From Lentimicrobium saccharophilum (lineage in GTDB: Bacteria; Bacteroidota; Bacteroidia; Bacteroidales; Lentimicrobiaceae): 64,000 nucleotides of DNA. Shown here piece after piece: positions 38,137-47,030 of this stretch. The position numbers were made by a program, and so were the translations under genes. The notes below the pieces were generated by a model, which was not told the DNA's origin, ran no database searches, and worked only from the letters and a program-made list of their open reading frames with translations. Each line of letters begins with the position of its first letter. The stretch's first letter is position 1. The DNA lies in contig NZ_DF968182.1 in the NCBI RefSeq assembly GCF_001192835.1, positions 3,009,113 to 3,073,112 of the forward strand. Reading direction: 5' to 3'.

Positions 38137-39141
38137 CTACCACCAGGCTTTAAATGGTTTATACTCCTCAATTTCAAGTATATGTTTGCTTAGCTTGTAA
38201 CATTCCAGCTTGATCAGATGCCGGTAACTTACACTCCGCTTTAACGTTCTGTGCTGAATGGTCTCATTCAACTTCTCCTCAAAAGAGGAAATAAATGTCT
38301 TTTTCCCCTTTTCGTTCAGGATAACACGGTTAAGCTTCTGATCAAAATCTGTGCTTTGTATCTCTCTTTTATTCAGCACTTTAAAAATCACCCGATCAAC
38401 CAACAGCGGCTTAAATACTTCGGCAAGATCAAGAGCCAGCGAATACCTGCGGTCGCCCGGACTATGCAGATAGCTTATCGTAGGATTCAATTGTGTTTGA
38501 TGTATCGCCCTTAAACATTGGGAATAGCACATCATATTGCCAAACGAAATCAACGCATTTATTTCGTTTTGTGGAGGTTGCTTTGTGCGGTTTCCCATCT
38601 CAAAATTATTGATAATGAGATTAAATGCTTCGTAATAGTATTGCCTGATGTTGCCTTCTAACCCCATCAGTTCATCGGTCTTTTTACATAAACCGATTGA
38701 AGATGCAAGATTTTCAATCGCGGAAATTATCTCTGAAAGATCCTTGCCCCGGTTATGATAGTACTTCAGGTTTTTTATCATATTGTAACTGGCCCCATCA
38801 ATAAACTTGCGGGCAATTTCAATCCTTTTGGCTGAATTGGTGTATGTCTCCACCTGCTTTACAATCATTCTGCCTGATAATAATCCGTCGCGAGGCATAA
38901 ATGAACCGGTGTAGTTTTCGTAATAATCGAAAAAGTGAACACTTATTCCATTCTTACCCAAAAAGTTATACAAACTGCTATTGGCCTGAAGTGAACCGAA
39001 AGTGTAAAACTCCGCCACGTTTTCTACCGGAAGATAGCGGGGCGGACCTTCGTTGCCTTCTTCATCCGTAGGAACAAATTGCAGGGTGTTGTCTTTGCGC
39101 GACAGATTCCCGGGATTAAACAAGTAGTAGGTCTTCTTCAT
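38137..39141 (-). CDS. cas1: CRISPR-associated endonuclease Cas1
   Basis: The 334-aa integrase has an N-terminal beta domain and a C-terminal helical catalytic domain. The expected metal residues are visible: Glu162 in [13 protein letters not shown], His226 in [12 protein letters not shown], and the acidic pair in [11 protein letters not shown] (Asp238/Glu241). The length and the [11 protein letters not shown] start fit subtype I-B. It inserts new spacers at the leader end. Confidence 0.96.
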   Translation of the reverse strand: MKKTYYLFNPGNLSRKDNTLQFVPTDEEGNEGPPRYLPVENVAEFYTFGSLQANSSLYNFLGKNGISVHFFDYYENYTGSFMPRDGLLSGRMIVKQVETYTNSAKRIEIARKFIDGASYNMIKNLKYYHNRGKDLSEIISAIENLASSIGLCKKTDELMGLEGNIRQYYYEAFNLIINNFEMGNRTKQPPQNEINALISFGNMMCYSQCLRAIHQTQLNPTISYLHSPGDRRYSLALDLAEVFKPLLVDRVIFKVLNKREIQSTDFDQKLNRVILNEKGKKTFISSFEEKLNETIQHRTLKRSVSYRHLIKLECYKLSKHILEIEEYKPFKAWW

Positions 39142-39244
39142 ATGAACAATATAAACCGGTTCTCAGCATCCTTGCTAAGTTGATAATTCTGTACTGCGCT
39201 GAAAAAATACAATGACAATACCGCAAAAGAACGTTCCTGCATCA

Positions 39245-39751
39245 TCATTCTTCACCACTCCAGCAAAAATCATAATAAGAGCAATGTTTGCAAATGCTCA
39301 TTTTTTCTTTTTCCGGGCAATGTCCTCTCTGGCATATTTCCTCAATTTCGGCCATAATGCCTGGAAACTCCGCCCTGTCAACATCACTCAGAAATATTTC
39401 TTCCGTTTTTCTGAGTTTGGGGTATTCAAGTATTCCGTGACTGGCTTTGATGCCATGCTGCTCAAAAACCCACAAGTAATACCTGAGCTGCATTTCATGT
39501 GCAGCTTCAATTTTGTCTGACTTTTTTATTTCGTGAATCACCCCTTGCCGTGCATCGTAATAATCTACCTTAATTCCACCGATTTCTACCTCTTCGTAAC
39601 GGTTGCTGCGGGAAGGATAGGATGTTTCATGGATAAGTTTTCCCATTTCAACCAGCTCTGAGGTATGTTCCATTTGCATACCGTTGGCAAATAACCACAA
39701 TTTGCGGTGGCAGATGATGTAATAGCTAAAGTGGGTACCGGTGATGCGCAT
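39245..39751 (-). CDS. cas4: CRISPR-associated exonuclease Cas4
   Basis: The 168-aa PD-(D/E)xK nuclease has an iron-sulfur cluster. It shows Cys14 (YIICHRKLWLF), the nuclease core GGIKVDYYDARQGVIHEIKKSDKIE, the QLRYYLW motif, and C-terminal cluster Cys (ICKHCSYYDFC). Cas4 trims prespacers and helps select PAM-flanked DNA. It is single-domain, not fused to Cas1. Confidence 0.93.
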   Translation of the reverse strand: MRITGTHFSYYIICHRKLWLFANGMQMEHTSELVEMGKLIHETSYPSRSNRYEEVEIGGIKVDYYDARQGVIHEIKKSDKIEAAHEMQLRYYLWVFEQHGIKASHGILEYPKLRKTEEIFLSDVDRAEFPGIMAEIEEICQRGHCPEKEKMSICKHCSYYDFCWSGEE

Positions 39752-39889
39752 CTTTTATAACAGGATTAGCAGGATTCATTTCTTTAAAGAGGACCTACAG
39801 GATTAACAGGATTAGCAGGATTCAATTTTCTTTGGTACCATGACTTCTTGTGGAGGGACTGAAGTTTTGGGATAAAAAAAAAGATACTT
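39752..39889. repeat. Short direct repeats between the acidic gene and cas4
   Basis: The word ACAGGATTAGCAGGATTCA occurs twice (about 39760 and 39810), with a related CTACAGGATTAACAGGATT between. Words of this type are spread widely in Bacteroidetes intergenic DNA. Nothing else is visible here. Confidence 0.6.
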
Positions 39890-40564
39890 TCAGGGGCAAT
39901 CATTTTCTTCGTTTTCTTCAAAGGCGCCGCATTCAAACTCATCGCTGTCTTTCTGATCGTTGCGGTTAAGGGTGCACAGTATATTGTCTTCCCAGTCATC
40001 AGAAAGGTAATTGCGGCAACGGAGGCAAAGGTCCGGAATGGGAATTTTCAGCGGATCAATGCGTGTGCCGTCATCGTTGAAAAATCCGCCAATAAAAGGC
40101 TCCGGCATTTCATCATCTTCCGGTTCAGGGGCATCCGGACCACAAAGAAAGCAATCGTCACCATAAGGACAGGTTTCGTTGTCCCCGGTACACCACTCCA
40201 TTTCAAACCCACCCAGCGGCAGATACTGAATGGTATCATCCCAATGGAATATAATCTGATCGATAAATGCATCATCCGGAAAATTATCCGGCAAATCGAT
40301 AATATCTATATTCAGCGCTATAAACAGCCTTTTAAAAGCATCGGCAAGCGCCGGCCAATCCTCATAGGTTAACTCAAAGGATGGCGGGAATTCTTCATAC
40401 GAAATCCCGGTAAGCGCTTCCAGGGTGGTAAAGGGCGATAACGCCAGTTCCGCCATATCCGGCATATCTTCCAAATGCGGGGGCACTTCATAATATGGCG
40501 CGGGAGGCGGATCATTGATCAACGCCTCAATGTCGGACAACAGGTGGGGGAGGTAGGGGTGCAT
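39890..40564 (-). CDS. Very acidic, Cys-rich protein of unknown function inside the cas operon
   Basis: This 224-aa protein has about 54 Asp/Glu and only about 8 Lys/Arg by hand count. Nine Cys sit in its second half: WCTGDNETCPYGDDCFLC, CLRC, LCTLNR and FECGAF. The last three look like a zinc-ribbon-type unit (CLRC ... C ... C). I do not recognise the family, although the CTLNRNDQ...EFECGAFE tail resembles short Bacteroidetes hypothetical proteins. It lies co-directionally between cas7 and cas4, with gaps of 76 and 138 bases. An accessory CRISPR function is possible; so is a simple insertion. A DNA-mimic role is speculation from charge alone. Confidence 0.6.
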   Translation of the reverse strand: MHPYLPHLLSDIEALINDPPPAPYYEVPPHLEDMPDMAELALSPFTTLEALTGISYEEFPPSFELTYEDWPALADAFKRLFIALNIDIIDLPDNFPDDAFIDQIIFHWDDTIQYLPLGGFEMEWCTGDNETCPYGDDCFLCGPDAPEPEDDEMPEPFIGGFFNDDGTRIDPLKIPIPDLCLRCRNYLSDDWEDNILCTLNRNDQKDSDEFECGAFEENEENDCP

Positions 40565-40640
40565 GAGGGGGCGAGATTAAACTAAGCCAACTCTGCATAA
40601 GTGAAAATATGCAGAGTTGACCTTGGAATAGTGTTAATCA

Positions 40641-41693
40641 TTATAATTGATTTTCGTAATCGAAAGCCATCATCAGGTCGATGAGTTTTTGCTTGGCTTT
40701 TTCCAATGCATCGTAGGTTTCTGATTTAGTTCGGATGTAGCCACCCGCCGCAAGTGAAACATAAGTAGAAACGCCATCCAATTCTTCTTCAACAATCGGA
40801 TAGGCTTTGTTTTCTTCCTCCTCTGATAGTTTGGCACGGATGCTGGCAGCAATTTTGTTGGCATTATCGCTGATGGTTATGGCTAAAGTTTCCATCAAAC
40901 TAAATGTACGTGCCTGATTTGATGTAATGCTCCATTCTATAATGGCTTCGGCCAATGCTGGTATTAATTTTTCGCGAACAGTCACTGGCGCAACCAAACA
41001 AGGTCCAAAAATATTAGCCGATGGTATCCATTCTGCTTCGCGTAAACGGGCTTCGGTTTCTGGTGATATTTCGGGTTCAAAAGTATTTAAGGTTACAGAA
41101 AATAACCGGCGCAAGTCGATAGCAATATCCTGAACGAATAAACCTCCAGCACGACGGTTGTCAGGAATCCATTTACGGCTCAAACTACGATCTTTTCCGG
41201 TGAGCAATGCTTCAATTTGTTCAGTCGTCAATGCTTCTCCTTTTTCATTCCGAACAATTACCTGATTATTTGGGCGGTCACTACGATCAAAAGAGATGTT
41301 TTCACTATCAACACCAGCCAAAAGCGGATGCAATCCACGCATTGCCGAGATTGAAAGTGGACTTCTACGTTTTACAGTTTTTTCATTTCCTCCTTTTGCC
41401 GCTTTCATCCATCCGCCAAATAATTGATCTGGATATGCGGGATCGCATGTTGTAAAAACTTCCCCTTCCTTCAATTCACCTTTGGTATTGACATCGAATA
41501 GAAAGGTAGTTGGAGCAGGTTGCTCGCTAATCAAGTTGCTCAGTTTATCGAGAACCGAACGTTTTATTTGTTGACCACTTGAATAGGGAATGCGGCGGTT
41601 AAACTGTGAGTCGTAGTAATATTTTTGTCCGTCCTGAACACAAAAAACAGTGTGTTCTGCTCTTTTAAGCGTTCTGATGTAAATAGTTGTCAT
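40641..41693 (-). CDS. cas7: Type I-B Cascade backbone protein Cas7 (Cst2/DevR-like)
   Basis: The 350-aa protein is expected to polymerise along the crRNA as the backbone of Cascade. Family features are the RAMP-like start MTTIYIRTLKRAEHTVF and FDVNTKGELKEGEVF. The central KRRSPLSISAMRGLHPLLAG follows, and later AGGLFVQDIAIDLRRLFSVT. It sits right after the large-subunit gene, as Cst2 genes do after Cst1. The subtype call rests on gene order and these motifs. Confidence 0.85.
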   Translation of the reverse strand: MTTIYIRTLKRAEHTVFCVQDGQKYYYDSQFNRRIPYSSGQQIKRSVLDKLSNLISEQPAPTTFLFDVNTKGELKEGEVFTTCDPAYPDQLFGGWMKAAKGGNEKTVKRRSPLSISAMRGLHPLLAGVDSENISFDRSDRPNNQVIVRNEKGEALTTEQIEALLTGKDRSLSRKWIPDNRRAGGLFVQDIAIDLRRLFSVTLNTFEPEISPETEARLREAEWIPSANIFGPCLVAPVTVREKLIPALAEAIIEWSITSNQARTFSLMETLAITISDNANKIAASIRAKLSEEEENKAYPIVEEELDGVSTYVSLAAGGYIRTKSETYDALEKAKQKLIDLMMAFDYENQL

Positions 41694-41714
41694 GATATTG
41701 ATTTTTTAAATGAT

Positions 41715-43109
41715 TTATGAATTCTTTTCCTGATAAGCGTAATCGAATTTTAGCAGTACAACAAAGTAGCCAAAATCTTCAGCAGTCATTAAGTGTACCT
41801 TGTCGCGCAAGGTTTTGAAGGTTTCCAACAATTTTGGATCAACATCTTTTATTAATGTTGCCAATCCATCTAAAAACTGTTTTTTTGTTTTTGCCTGAAG
41901 CAACTCATTTTCTAATAAGTTAGCCCTATCCCGTTTTTTTGCATCAGCTCTGTATTCTTTCAGAGCTTTTGCCACCTCCTCGGAATAATGGAGGTCTTCT
42001 TGTTTGTTTTTTGTAATCATTGCTAATAGCCAAGTTTTATAGGTTCGAAATGAAATTATATTCTCGTAATTTTTTTGATTTGCTTTTTGCTTGCGCTCTT
42101 CAAATGCATCGGGTCCTTCGCCATTTTTCTCTGTTACGGAAGTTGTTGAAAAATTAGGCATTTTGGCCTTATCAAAATATTCACGAAGACCGTGAGGTTC
42201 CAAAGCTTGTAGCCCTACTGTCCCCAATTCACAAGCGCGTTTAATATGAATCCCGAACATGTTTTCGTAGTCTTTCTTTTGGGTAAGAGCATCGCTTTCA
42301 CCAAAAAGAATTTTGTAAATGCTCAAAATAGATCTTCCTTGATAAAACCGGAAAGGAATAAATCCCATGGTTTTGTTGGTTTGACCTAAACTATAGATAT
42401 ATGCGGTAACTGTTTCATTGCTTAGTTTTTCGGTAAGGTTAAAATAGAGCTTTGCCCAAAAAATTGTATTTATTACTATCTCTTTTTCGTCTTGTTTAAA
42501 GAAGTTGCAATTCGATAAAAATCCAAAATCGGGATTTTCTTCATAATCAAGACTGTATGCAAAACTTAACCATTGCCCATTCCATGAGTTAATTTTGTTT
42601 CCAGCAAGTTTATCCAAAGTAGGGTCATTTAAAAATTTTCTATAAATTTTCCAGCCATCATAAATAGTTAGCAAGATATGAGGATGATCGAAAAAAATAG
42701 AATACCCGCCAGCGACACCAACCCCTAAACCACCACCTATCCAGGATAAATAAACCTCTTCGGCATCGGTTTGTAATTTCAGATCGGTTACCAAGCCAGA
42801 TGTTGTAGCAAACTCCTTTTCTTCAGAAGCGGGAAAGCCAATGGCTATACTCGCATCTCTGTATCCTGAATCGATGTTGTCATGCAGGTTTTTAAGTTTT
42901 TCTAATCGCTCATTGTGTGTTAAAAGTTCTGGCTTTTGTCCTTTTTTCATCTGAACAAATGGTGAATTTTGAACCCATAACAGGTATTTCGGATGATCAT
43001 AGAATAGTCGGAAGAATTCTTCATCAAAGAACTCTTTGGCCGCGTATTCTTTCTGATATTTTTCATTCCAGGCGTTCAGAAACGTTCGCCCAATGGATGC
43101 TGCAATCAT
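41715..43109 (-). CDS. cas8: Type I-B Cascade large subunit Cas8 (Cst1/Cas8b-like)
   Basis: The 464-aa protein begins MIAASIGRTFLNAWNEKY and shows DASIAIGFP and a later LYSWIGGGLG-like glycine segment (YLSWIGGGLGVGVAGGYS). Cas8 proteins recognise the PAM and recruit Cas3. They diverge fast, so the assignment depends mainly on position between cas3 and cas7, on size, and on resemblance to Bacteroidetes Cst1-type proteins. No zinc-finger Cys cluster is visible. It begins three bases after the cas3 stop. Confidence 0.75.
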   Translation of the reverse strand: MIAASIGRTFLNAWNEKYQKEYAAKEFFDEEFFRLFYDHPKYLLWVQNSPFVQMKKGQKPELLTHNERLEKLKNLHDNIDSGYRDASIAIGFPASEEKEFATTSGLVTDLKLQTDAEEVYLSWIGGGLGVGVAGGYSIFFDHPHILLTIYDGWKIYRKFLNDPTLDKLAGNKINSWNGQWLSFAYSLDYEENPDFGFLSNCNFFKQDEKEIVINTIFWAKLYFNLTEKLSNETVTAYIYSLGQTNKTMGFIPFRFYQGRSILSIYKILFGESDALTQKKDYENMFGIHIKRACELGTVGLQALEPHGLREYFDKAKMPNFSTTSVTEKNGEGPDAFEERKQKANQKNYENIISFRTYKTWLLAMITKNKQEDLHYSEEVAKALKEYRADAKKRDRANLLENELLQAKTKKQFLDGLATLIKDVDPKLLETFKTLRDKVHLMTAEDFGYFVVLLKFDYAYQEKNS

Positions 43110-43112
43110 AGT

Positions 43113-45281
43113 TTATAGTATTTGATAGTTTATATCTGATTTAGATGTTTTCAATGTTTCCAAATTCAGCCCGGCTTCTTCAGAATAGGCCGAATCGGGT
43201 ACAATAAACGGTTTGTTCCCTTCCCTCAATTGATTAAACTTATGTACCGACCAGTATCTAATAGGTATTTCCATTTGCATCCGAACCTCGAAGTTGGCCG
43301 TTAGATAGGGTTGTTCATCGGCTTCCACAATACAAGTTACACTGTCAATCTCCAACCGTTCAAGTAAAAACGATTTAGGGCGGTGGGTCAGGCGGTTGAT
43401 CGTCCATTCTCCAGTTTTCTTAAAAATGGCATGTTCTTCAATTTCGGGCATTTCAATCTTAGGGAACACATTATCTATTTTTCTCTGAATGTCACGTTCG
43501 TGCAGAACTTCACCATTGGGTAGTTGGCCAAAGCTATCTTGCAGAATTTTCAAATCGTAGGGTTTGGCTTCATCAGTGGTTTCAGGGGGTTGTATCACAT
43601 ACACTGGTTTCCGAATATCTTTTGTTTTTTCATTTCTTATCCGGTTGATCCGCCCAAAACGTTGGATTAAGGCATCAAGTGGGGCGCACTCTGTCACCAT
43701 TAAATCGAAACTAATGTCGAGGCTAACTTCAACAACCTGTGTCGCAACCACAATACAAGTTTTGGTAGAGGTGTTGAATTCCCCTGTTGTTCTGCCATTT
43801 TTATCTTTTCCAATCAGTTGCTTTTCCTTTTGTTCACGAGCCCCACGCTTAAAGCGGCTGTGTAAAAGAATAGCCGGTATATTTGGATGCAATTGTGTAA
43901 TGGAATAAAAAGCCTGTTGTGCCGACTGCACCCTGTTACAAACCAACAAAACCTTTTTATCTTCATCGATTGCCTGATTGATCAACGGGAAAGCCGATTC
44001 CCATGAATCAAGTTTATGAACGGTGTGCCTATCAAATTTGTCCAGTTCTTCATCGTCAAGTTGCACTTCAAATACATTCTCTTTCCCCAATAATTCAAGA
44101 ATCTGATTGTACAGGAAAGTGGGCATGGTGGCTGTTCCAATGTGAACGCGGCATCCCAAATCTTTCAGAACATGAACGATCTTTAAAACAATAGCCCGGG
44201 TAATGTCGGTATAAGTGTGGATTTCATCCAAAATCACATCGCACCCTTTGATGTCGATTAATGTAGCTTCGTATCCGCTTGTTCCGAAAACGATCCCGGC
44301 AATCTGATGTGGGGTTAATATTTTGATGGATGAACCAATATGTCCTTGTATGATTTTCTCCTCAATTGAATTTCCTTTAATCGCCAAAGTAGAAGCAGAG
44401 TGCAGCAATCGGATATCCAGTTCCGGGTTATCACTAGCCAGATCGTTCGAAATCCGGTAAAACATGGCATTAATTGAAGCCTGAAACGGAAGCGTATAAA
44501 ACACACGTCCTTCGCATCGCCGAAAAAGAAAATCAGTTTTCCCCGCTCCGGTGCAAGCTACCACAATAGTATGAGGTTTATCAGATTCTGCCGATTTTAA
44601 CGAAAGCGGATAAAGCGGATGAGTACGGGCGAAAAAATTTAAATTGGGCTTTTTAAACAACCGTTTTGAATAAATTTCTGTTTTATCGATTAGTGCTGAA
44701 GCAAAATGGTCGGCAGCCTGCAACAGTCCACGATTCATGGAATAACCTTTTTGCTTAAAGATCTTCAGGCAATAGTCGTACACAAAGAAGAATTTCGTTT
44801 TTGCTTCCTGTTTTGAGATTGGGTTTACAACAATTCCTAACTCTGCAAGAATATCCAATGCCTTAGTACTCCACCCCTCCCAATCTCCAGCATGAAATTC
44901 GAATATTTCTTCCGGCTCTCTTTCTTCGGTTAAATCCAACAATCCTTTATCACGAGCGTCTTTTCTGATAGACTTGTGATGGGCAATTACCATATCAATC
45001 ATGGCAGGTTGCATCTCATCAGGAAACAAAGACAGGAACAGGCAAGAGCTGATTTCGTGGCGAAAGGGCAAATCACCCATGCGGAATTCTCCATCCATCC
45101 TTCGTTGAAATTCAGGATGGGCTTTGCCAATGTCATGAAGAATGGCGCCATAACGAGCTAAAATAGGATCAACACCTACTCCAATAGCTACTTGTTCAGC
45201 AACAACAGCTACCTGTTGCAGGTGGGTAACCAATGGGGTAAAGTCAGGTTTCCCTTTTGCTTTGATTTCAGGCCAAATCAT
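43113..45281 (-). CDS. cas3: CRISPR-associated nuclease-helicase Cas3
   Basis: The 722-aa protein has an N-terminal HD nuclease domain (ARYGAILHDIGKAHPEFQRR near residue 44, then FRHEIS and IAHHKSIRKDARDK). A superfamily 2 helicase follows, with Walker A (ACTGAGKTDF, near residue 245), Walker B as DEIH (VILDEIHTYTD) and motif VI QRFGRINRIR. It unwinds and shreds the DNA strand displaced by Cascade. The start overlaps cas5 by 4 bases (ATGA), so the genes are coupled. Confidence 0.96.
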   Translation of the reverse strand: MIWPEIKAKGKPDFTPLVTHLQQVAVVAEQVAIGVGVDPILARYGAILHDIGKAHPEFQRRMDGEFRMGDLPFRHEISSCLFLSLFPDEMQPAMIDMVIAHHKSIRKDARDKGLLDLTEEREPEEIFEFHAGDWEGWSTKALDILAELGIVVNPISKQEAKTKFFFVYDYCLKIFKQKGYSMNRGLLQAADHFASALIDKTEIYSKRLFKKPNLNFFARTHPLYPLSLKSAESDKPHTIVVACTGAGKTDFLFRRCEGRVFYTLPFQASINAMFYRISNDLASDNPELDIRLLHSASTLAIKGNSIEEKIIQGHIGSSIKILTPHQIAGIVFGTSGYEATLIDIKGCDVILDEIHTYTDITRAIVLKIVHVLKDLGCRVHIGTATMPTFLYNQILELLGKENVFEVQLDDEELDKFDRHTVHKLDSWESAFPLINQAIDEDKKVLLVCNRVQSAQQAFYSITQLHPNIPAILLHSRFKRGAREQKEKQLIGKDKNGRTTGEFNTSTKTCIVVATQVVEVSLDISFDLMVTECAPLDALIQRFGRINRIRNEKTKDIRKPVYVIQPPETTDEAKPYDLKILQDSFGQLPNGEVLHERDIQRKIDNVFPKIEMPEIEEHAIFKKTGEWTINRLTHRPKSFLLERLEIDSVTCIVEADEQPYLTANFEVRMQMEIPIRYWSVHKFNQLREGNKPFIVPDSAYSEEAGLNLETLKTSKSDINYQIL

Positions 45282-45874
45282 TTGAATTCGTTTTTAACCG
45301 GATTGCCAACTATCTTCAGCCAACCATACATTGGTTTGTTTCCATCCATTCGGTTATAGCCCACTAAAAAAGATTGTTCGTTCTTTTCCACAATTAGCTC
45401 GAAGCCATAAAAGAGCTCATCATTGGTGTCGAATTCTTCTTCTGGAACCTCAATTATTTCGTCTTGAGGATAAAGTACATCTTCATTTCGAGCCAAACAG
45501 ATGTGTTGAGCTGAAGCCTTTTCAGCATCTTCCAACATTTCGAAAGCAAGAAAAAGAACGGGGTTCACCATCACGCCACGAGTTAATATGGAATAAGGAC
45601 GTTCAATTGTCCGATTGTTTGGTTTTCCTTTTTCATTCCACCCACGTGGTTGAGTTTGCTCCTGTTGTTGTGATATCTGTTGATAGGTCAGTCGGTGTCG
45701 TTTGATTTTGTAGATACCGAAATCAGTGTTCAACAATTCAGGAAACAGTTTTCGTTCAATACCTGCTAAAATTGATGGAGTCAAAAACTGCTGACTATAT
45801 GTTTCGCTATCTCTTACTGCTGTCCAGGGCTTTATAAAACCGAATGGCCCAGCATATTTCACAACGTATAACAT
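45278..45874 (-). CDS. cas5: Cascade subunit Cas5
   Basis: From the chosen start the protein has 198 aa. It opens with the RAMP strand MLYVVKYAGPFGFIKPWTAVRDSETYSQQFLTP, typical of Cas5, which binds the crRNA 5' handle. The ATG at 45874 is preceded by AAAAGGAGA at good spacing. The ATG eight codons earlier overlaps the end of cas6 and lacks an RBS. Confidence 0.85.
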   Translation of the reverse strand: MLYVVKYAGPFGFIKPWTAVRDSETYSQQFLTPSILAGIERKLFPELLNTDFGIYKIKRHRLTYQQISQQQEQTQPRGWNEKGKPNNRTIERPYSILTRGVMVNPVLFLAFEMLEDAEKASAQHICLARNEDVLYPQDEIIEVPEEEFDTNDELFYGFELIVEKNEQSFLVGYNRMDGNKPMYGWLKIVGNPVKNEFK

Positions 45875-45894
45875 TTTTCTCCTTTTTAAATGAT

Positions 45895-46551
45895 TCATTT
45901 GATTGCCCCAAATCCGATTCCGGTTGAATTACCCAATCCGACGTTCCAGGCAAACAGTTTTGTTTCCGATTTTCCTTCAATGATTACAGGACACCAGTTG
46001 GCCCGGTTTTTAATACCGTTATAATTTACCAACTTAGATGAAGCCTTGTTATATGTGCTGTCAAACTTAATGTTCAGTGTATCGTCGCTTATCCCTGCTT
46101 TTTTCATCTTTGTCTGTAAGGTATGCTCCAGATATTCTCCCGATTTGGGATCAGTATATAGAATATGTTCAACCTTATCTGATACCTGCCTTTTAATGAA
46201 AATCGGACTGGCAACGAAAAAGTGATTTCTATTTTTTAAATCAGGATCTTCCTGAATAACTATTTCAACTACTGATAAGCCATCGAATATCTGTGGGTCT
46301 GACTGTATTCCAGAAATCATTTTCTTGATCAAATCAATACTGTGGCTGCTAAAAAAGAAGGATGTTCCATTTTGAAATAGTAATCCTTTTGAAGTCGCTT
46401 TCCCATTTTCTAAATTGGAAAATGAATAGAATGATAATTTCCCGTGTTCATCATTCAAGCCCAGCCATTTATGAATTGTTCCAACAAGTTTGGGCTGATG
46501 ATCAAATGGCACAAAGATTCCATTTCCATCTACTTTTAAATGTATTCTCAT
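45895..46551 (-). CDS. cas6: Cas6-family crRNA endoribonuclease (core-operon copy)
   Basis: The 218-aa RAMP protein starts MRIHLKVDGNGIFVPFDHQPKLVGTIHKWLG and ends with the Cas6 glycine-rich loop WNVGLGNSTGIGFGAIK. Cas6 cuts the pre-crRNA 8 nt before each spacer. As the first gene of the tight cas5-cas3-cas8-cas7 block, it is the likely processor for the adjacent array. A second Cas6 is encoded 1.4 kb upstream. Confidence 0.87.
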   Translation of the reverse strand: MRIHLKVDGNGIFVPFDHQPKLVGTIHKWLGLNDEHGKLSFYSFSNLENGKATSKGLLFQNGTSFFFSSHSIDLIKKMISGIQSDPQIFDGLSVVEIVIQEDPDLKNRNHFFVASPIFIKRQVSDKVEHILYTDPKSGEYLEHTLQTKMKKAGISDDTLNIKFDSTYNKASSKLVNYNGIKNRANWCPVIIEGKSETKLFAWNVGLGNSTGIGFGAIK

Positions 46552-46580
46552 GATTTTATAGTTGTTAACAAAAATTTACC

Positions 46581-46976
46581 TCAAACACTCACCTCCACCC
46601 AAACCCTTCCTTCTTCCTCTTCCTCTTCATTAACGTATGCAATGGTTGCGCTTACGTTTGCTTGCTGATCCATCATTAAGGCAATCACGGGATTATGCCG
46701 GCGTGGGATGTATCCGATTTTTTGCCCCATAATGTAAACAGCTATGGCATCGCGGTCGTACTTATTTTCGGGTTCACGCTTCAGCCGGGCTTTATCCCCG
46801 GGTTTTATCCTGTTTTCAATCTTTTTTCCATCATAGTACCTGTAACCGGCTACCGGCATTATACCGAGCGAACCGGGTTCCGGTTTCTCCGCCGGTTTTT
46901 CATCAGCACGCTTTCCTGCCAGCCAGAATCCGCCGGATACTGCCAGAATCTGTTTCAAAAATTCCAGTCTGTTCAT
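46581..46976 (-). CDS. HIRAN-domain protein with N-terminal export-like signal
   Basis: The 131-aa protein is mainly one HIRAN domain: VAGYRYYDGKKIENRIKPGDKARLKREPENKYDRDAIAVYIMGQKIGYIPRRHNPVIALMMD (residues about 42-104). HIRAN domains bind 3' single-stranded DNA ends at stalled forks (as in HLTF). The N-terminus MNRLEFLKQILAVSGGFWLAG resembles a Tat-type signal that has lost its second Arg. Export would be at odds with a DNA role. The gene lies 29 bases upstream of cas6 in the same direction. Confidence 0.8.
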   Translation of the reverse strand: MNRLEFLKQILAVSGGFWLAGKRADEKPAEKPEPGSLGIMPVAGYRYYDGKKIENRIKPGDKARLKREPENKYDRDAIAVYIMGQKIGYIPRRHNPVIALMMDQQANVSATIAYVNEEEEEEGRVWVEVSV

Positions 46977-47030
46977 ACATCAGGGCATTTATTACGGTAC
47001 AAAATAATACCCTGATTTTGACAATTTCTG

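Noticed and set aside
39890-40564. Acidic protein as an anti-CRISPR or DNA mimic
   Set aside because: Charge alone is not evidence, and the Cys-rich tail looks like an ordinary metal-binding unit; it is kept as an unknown rather than named.
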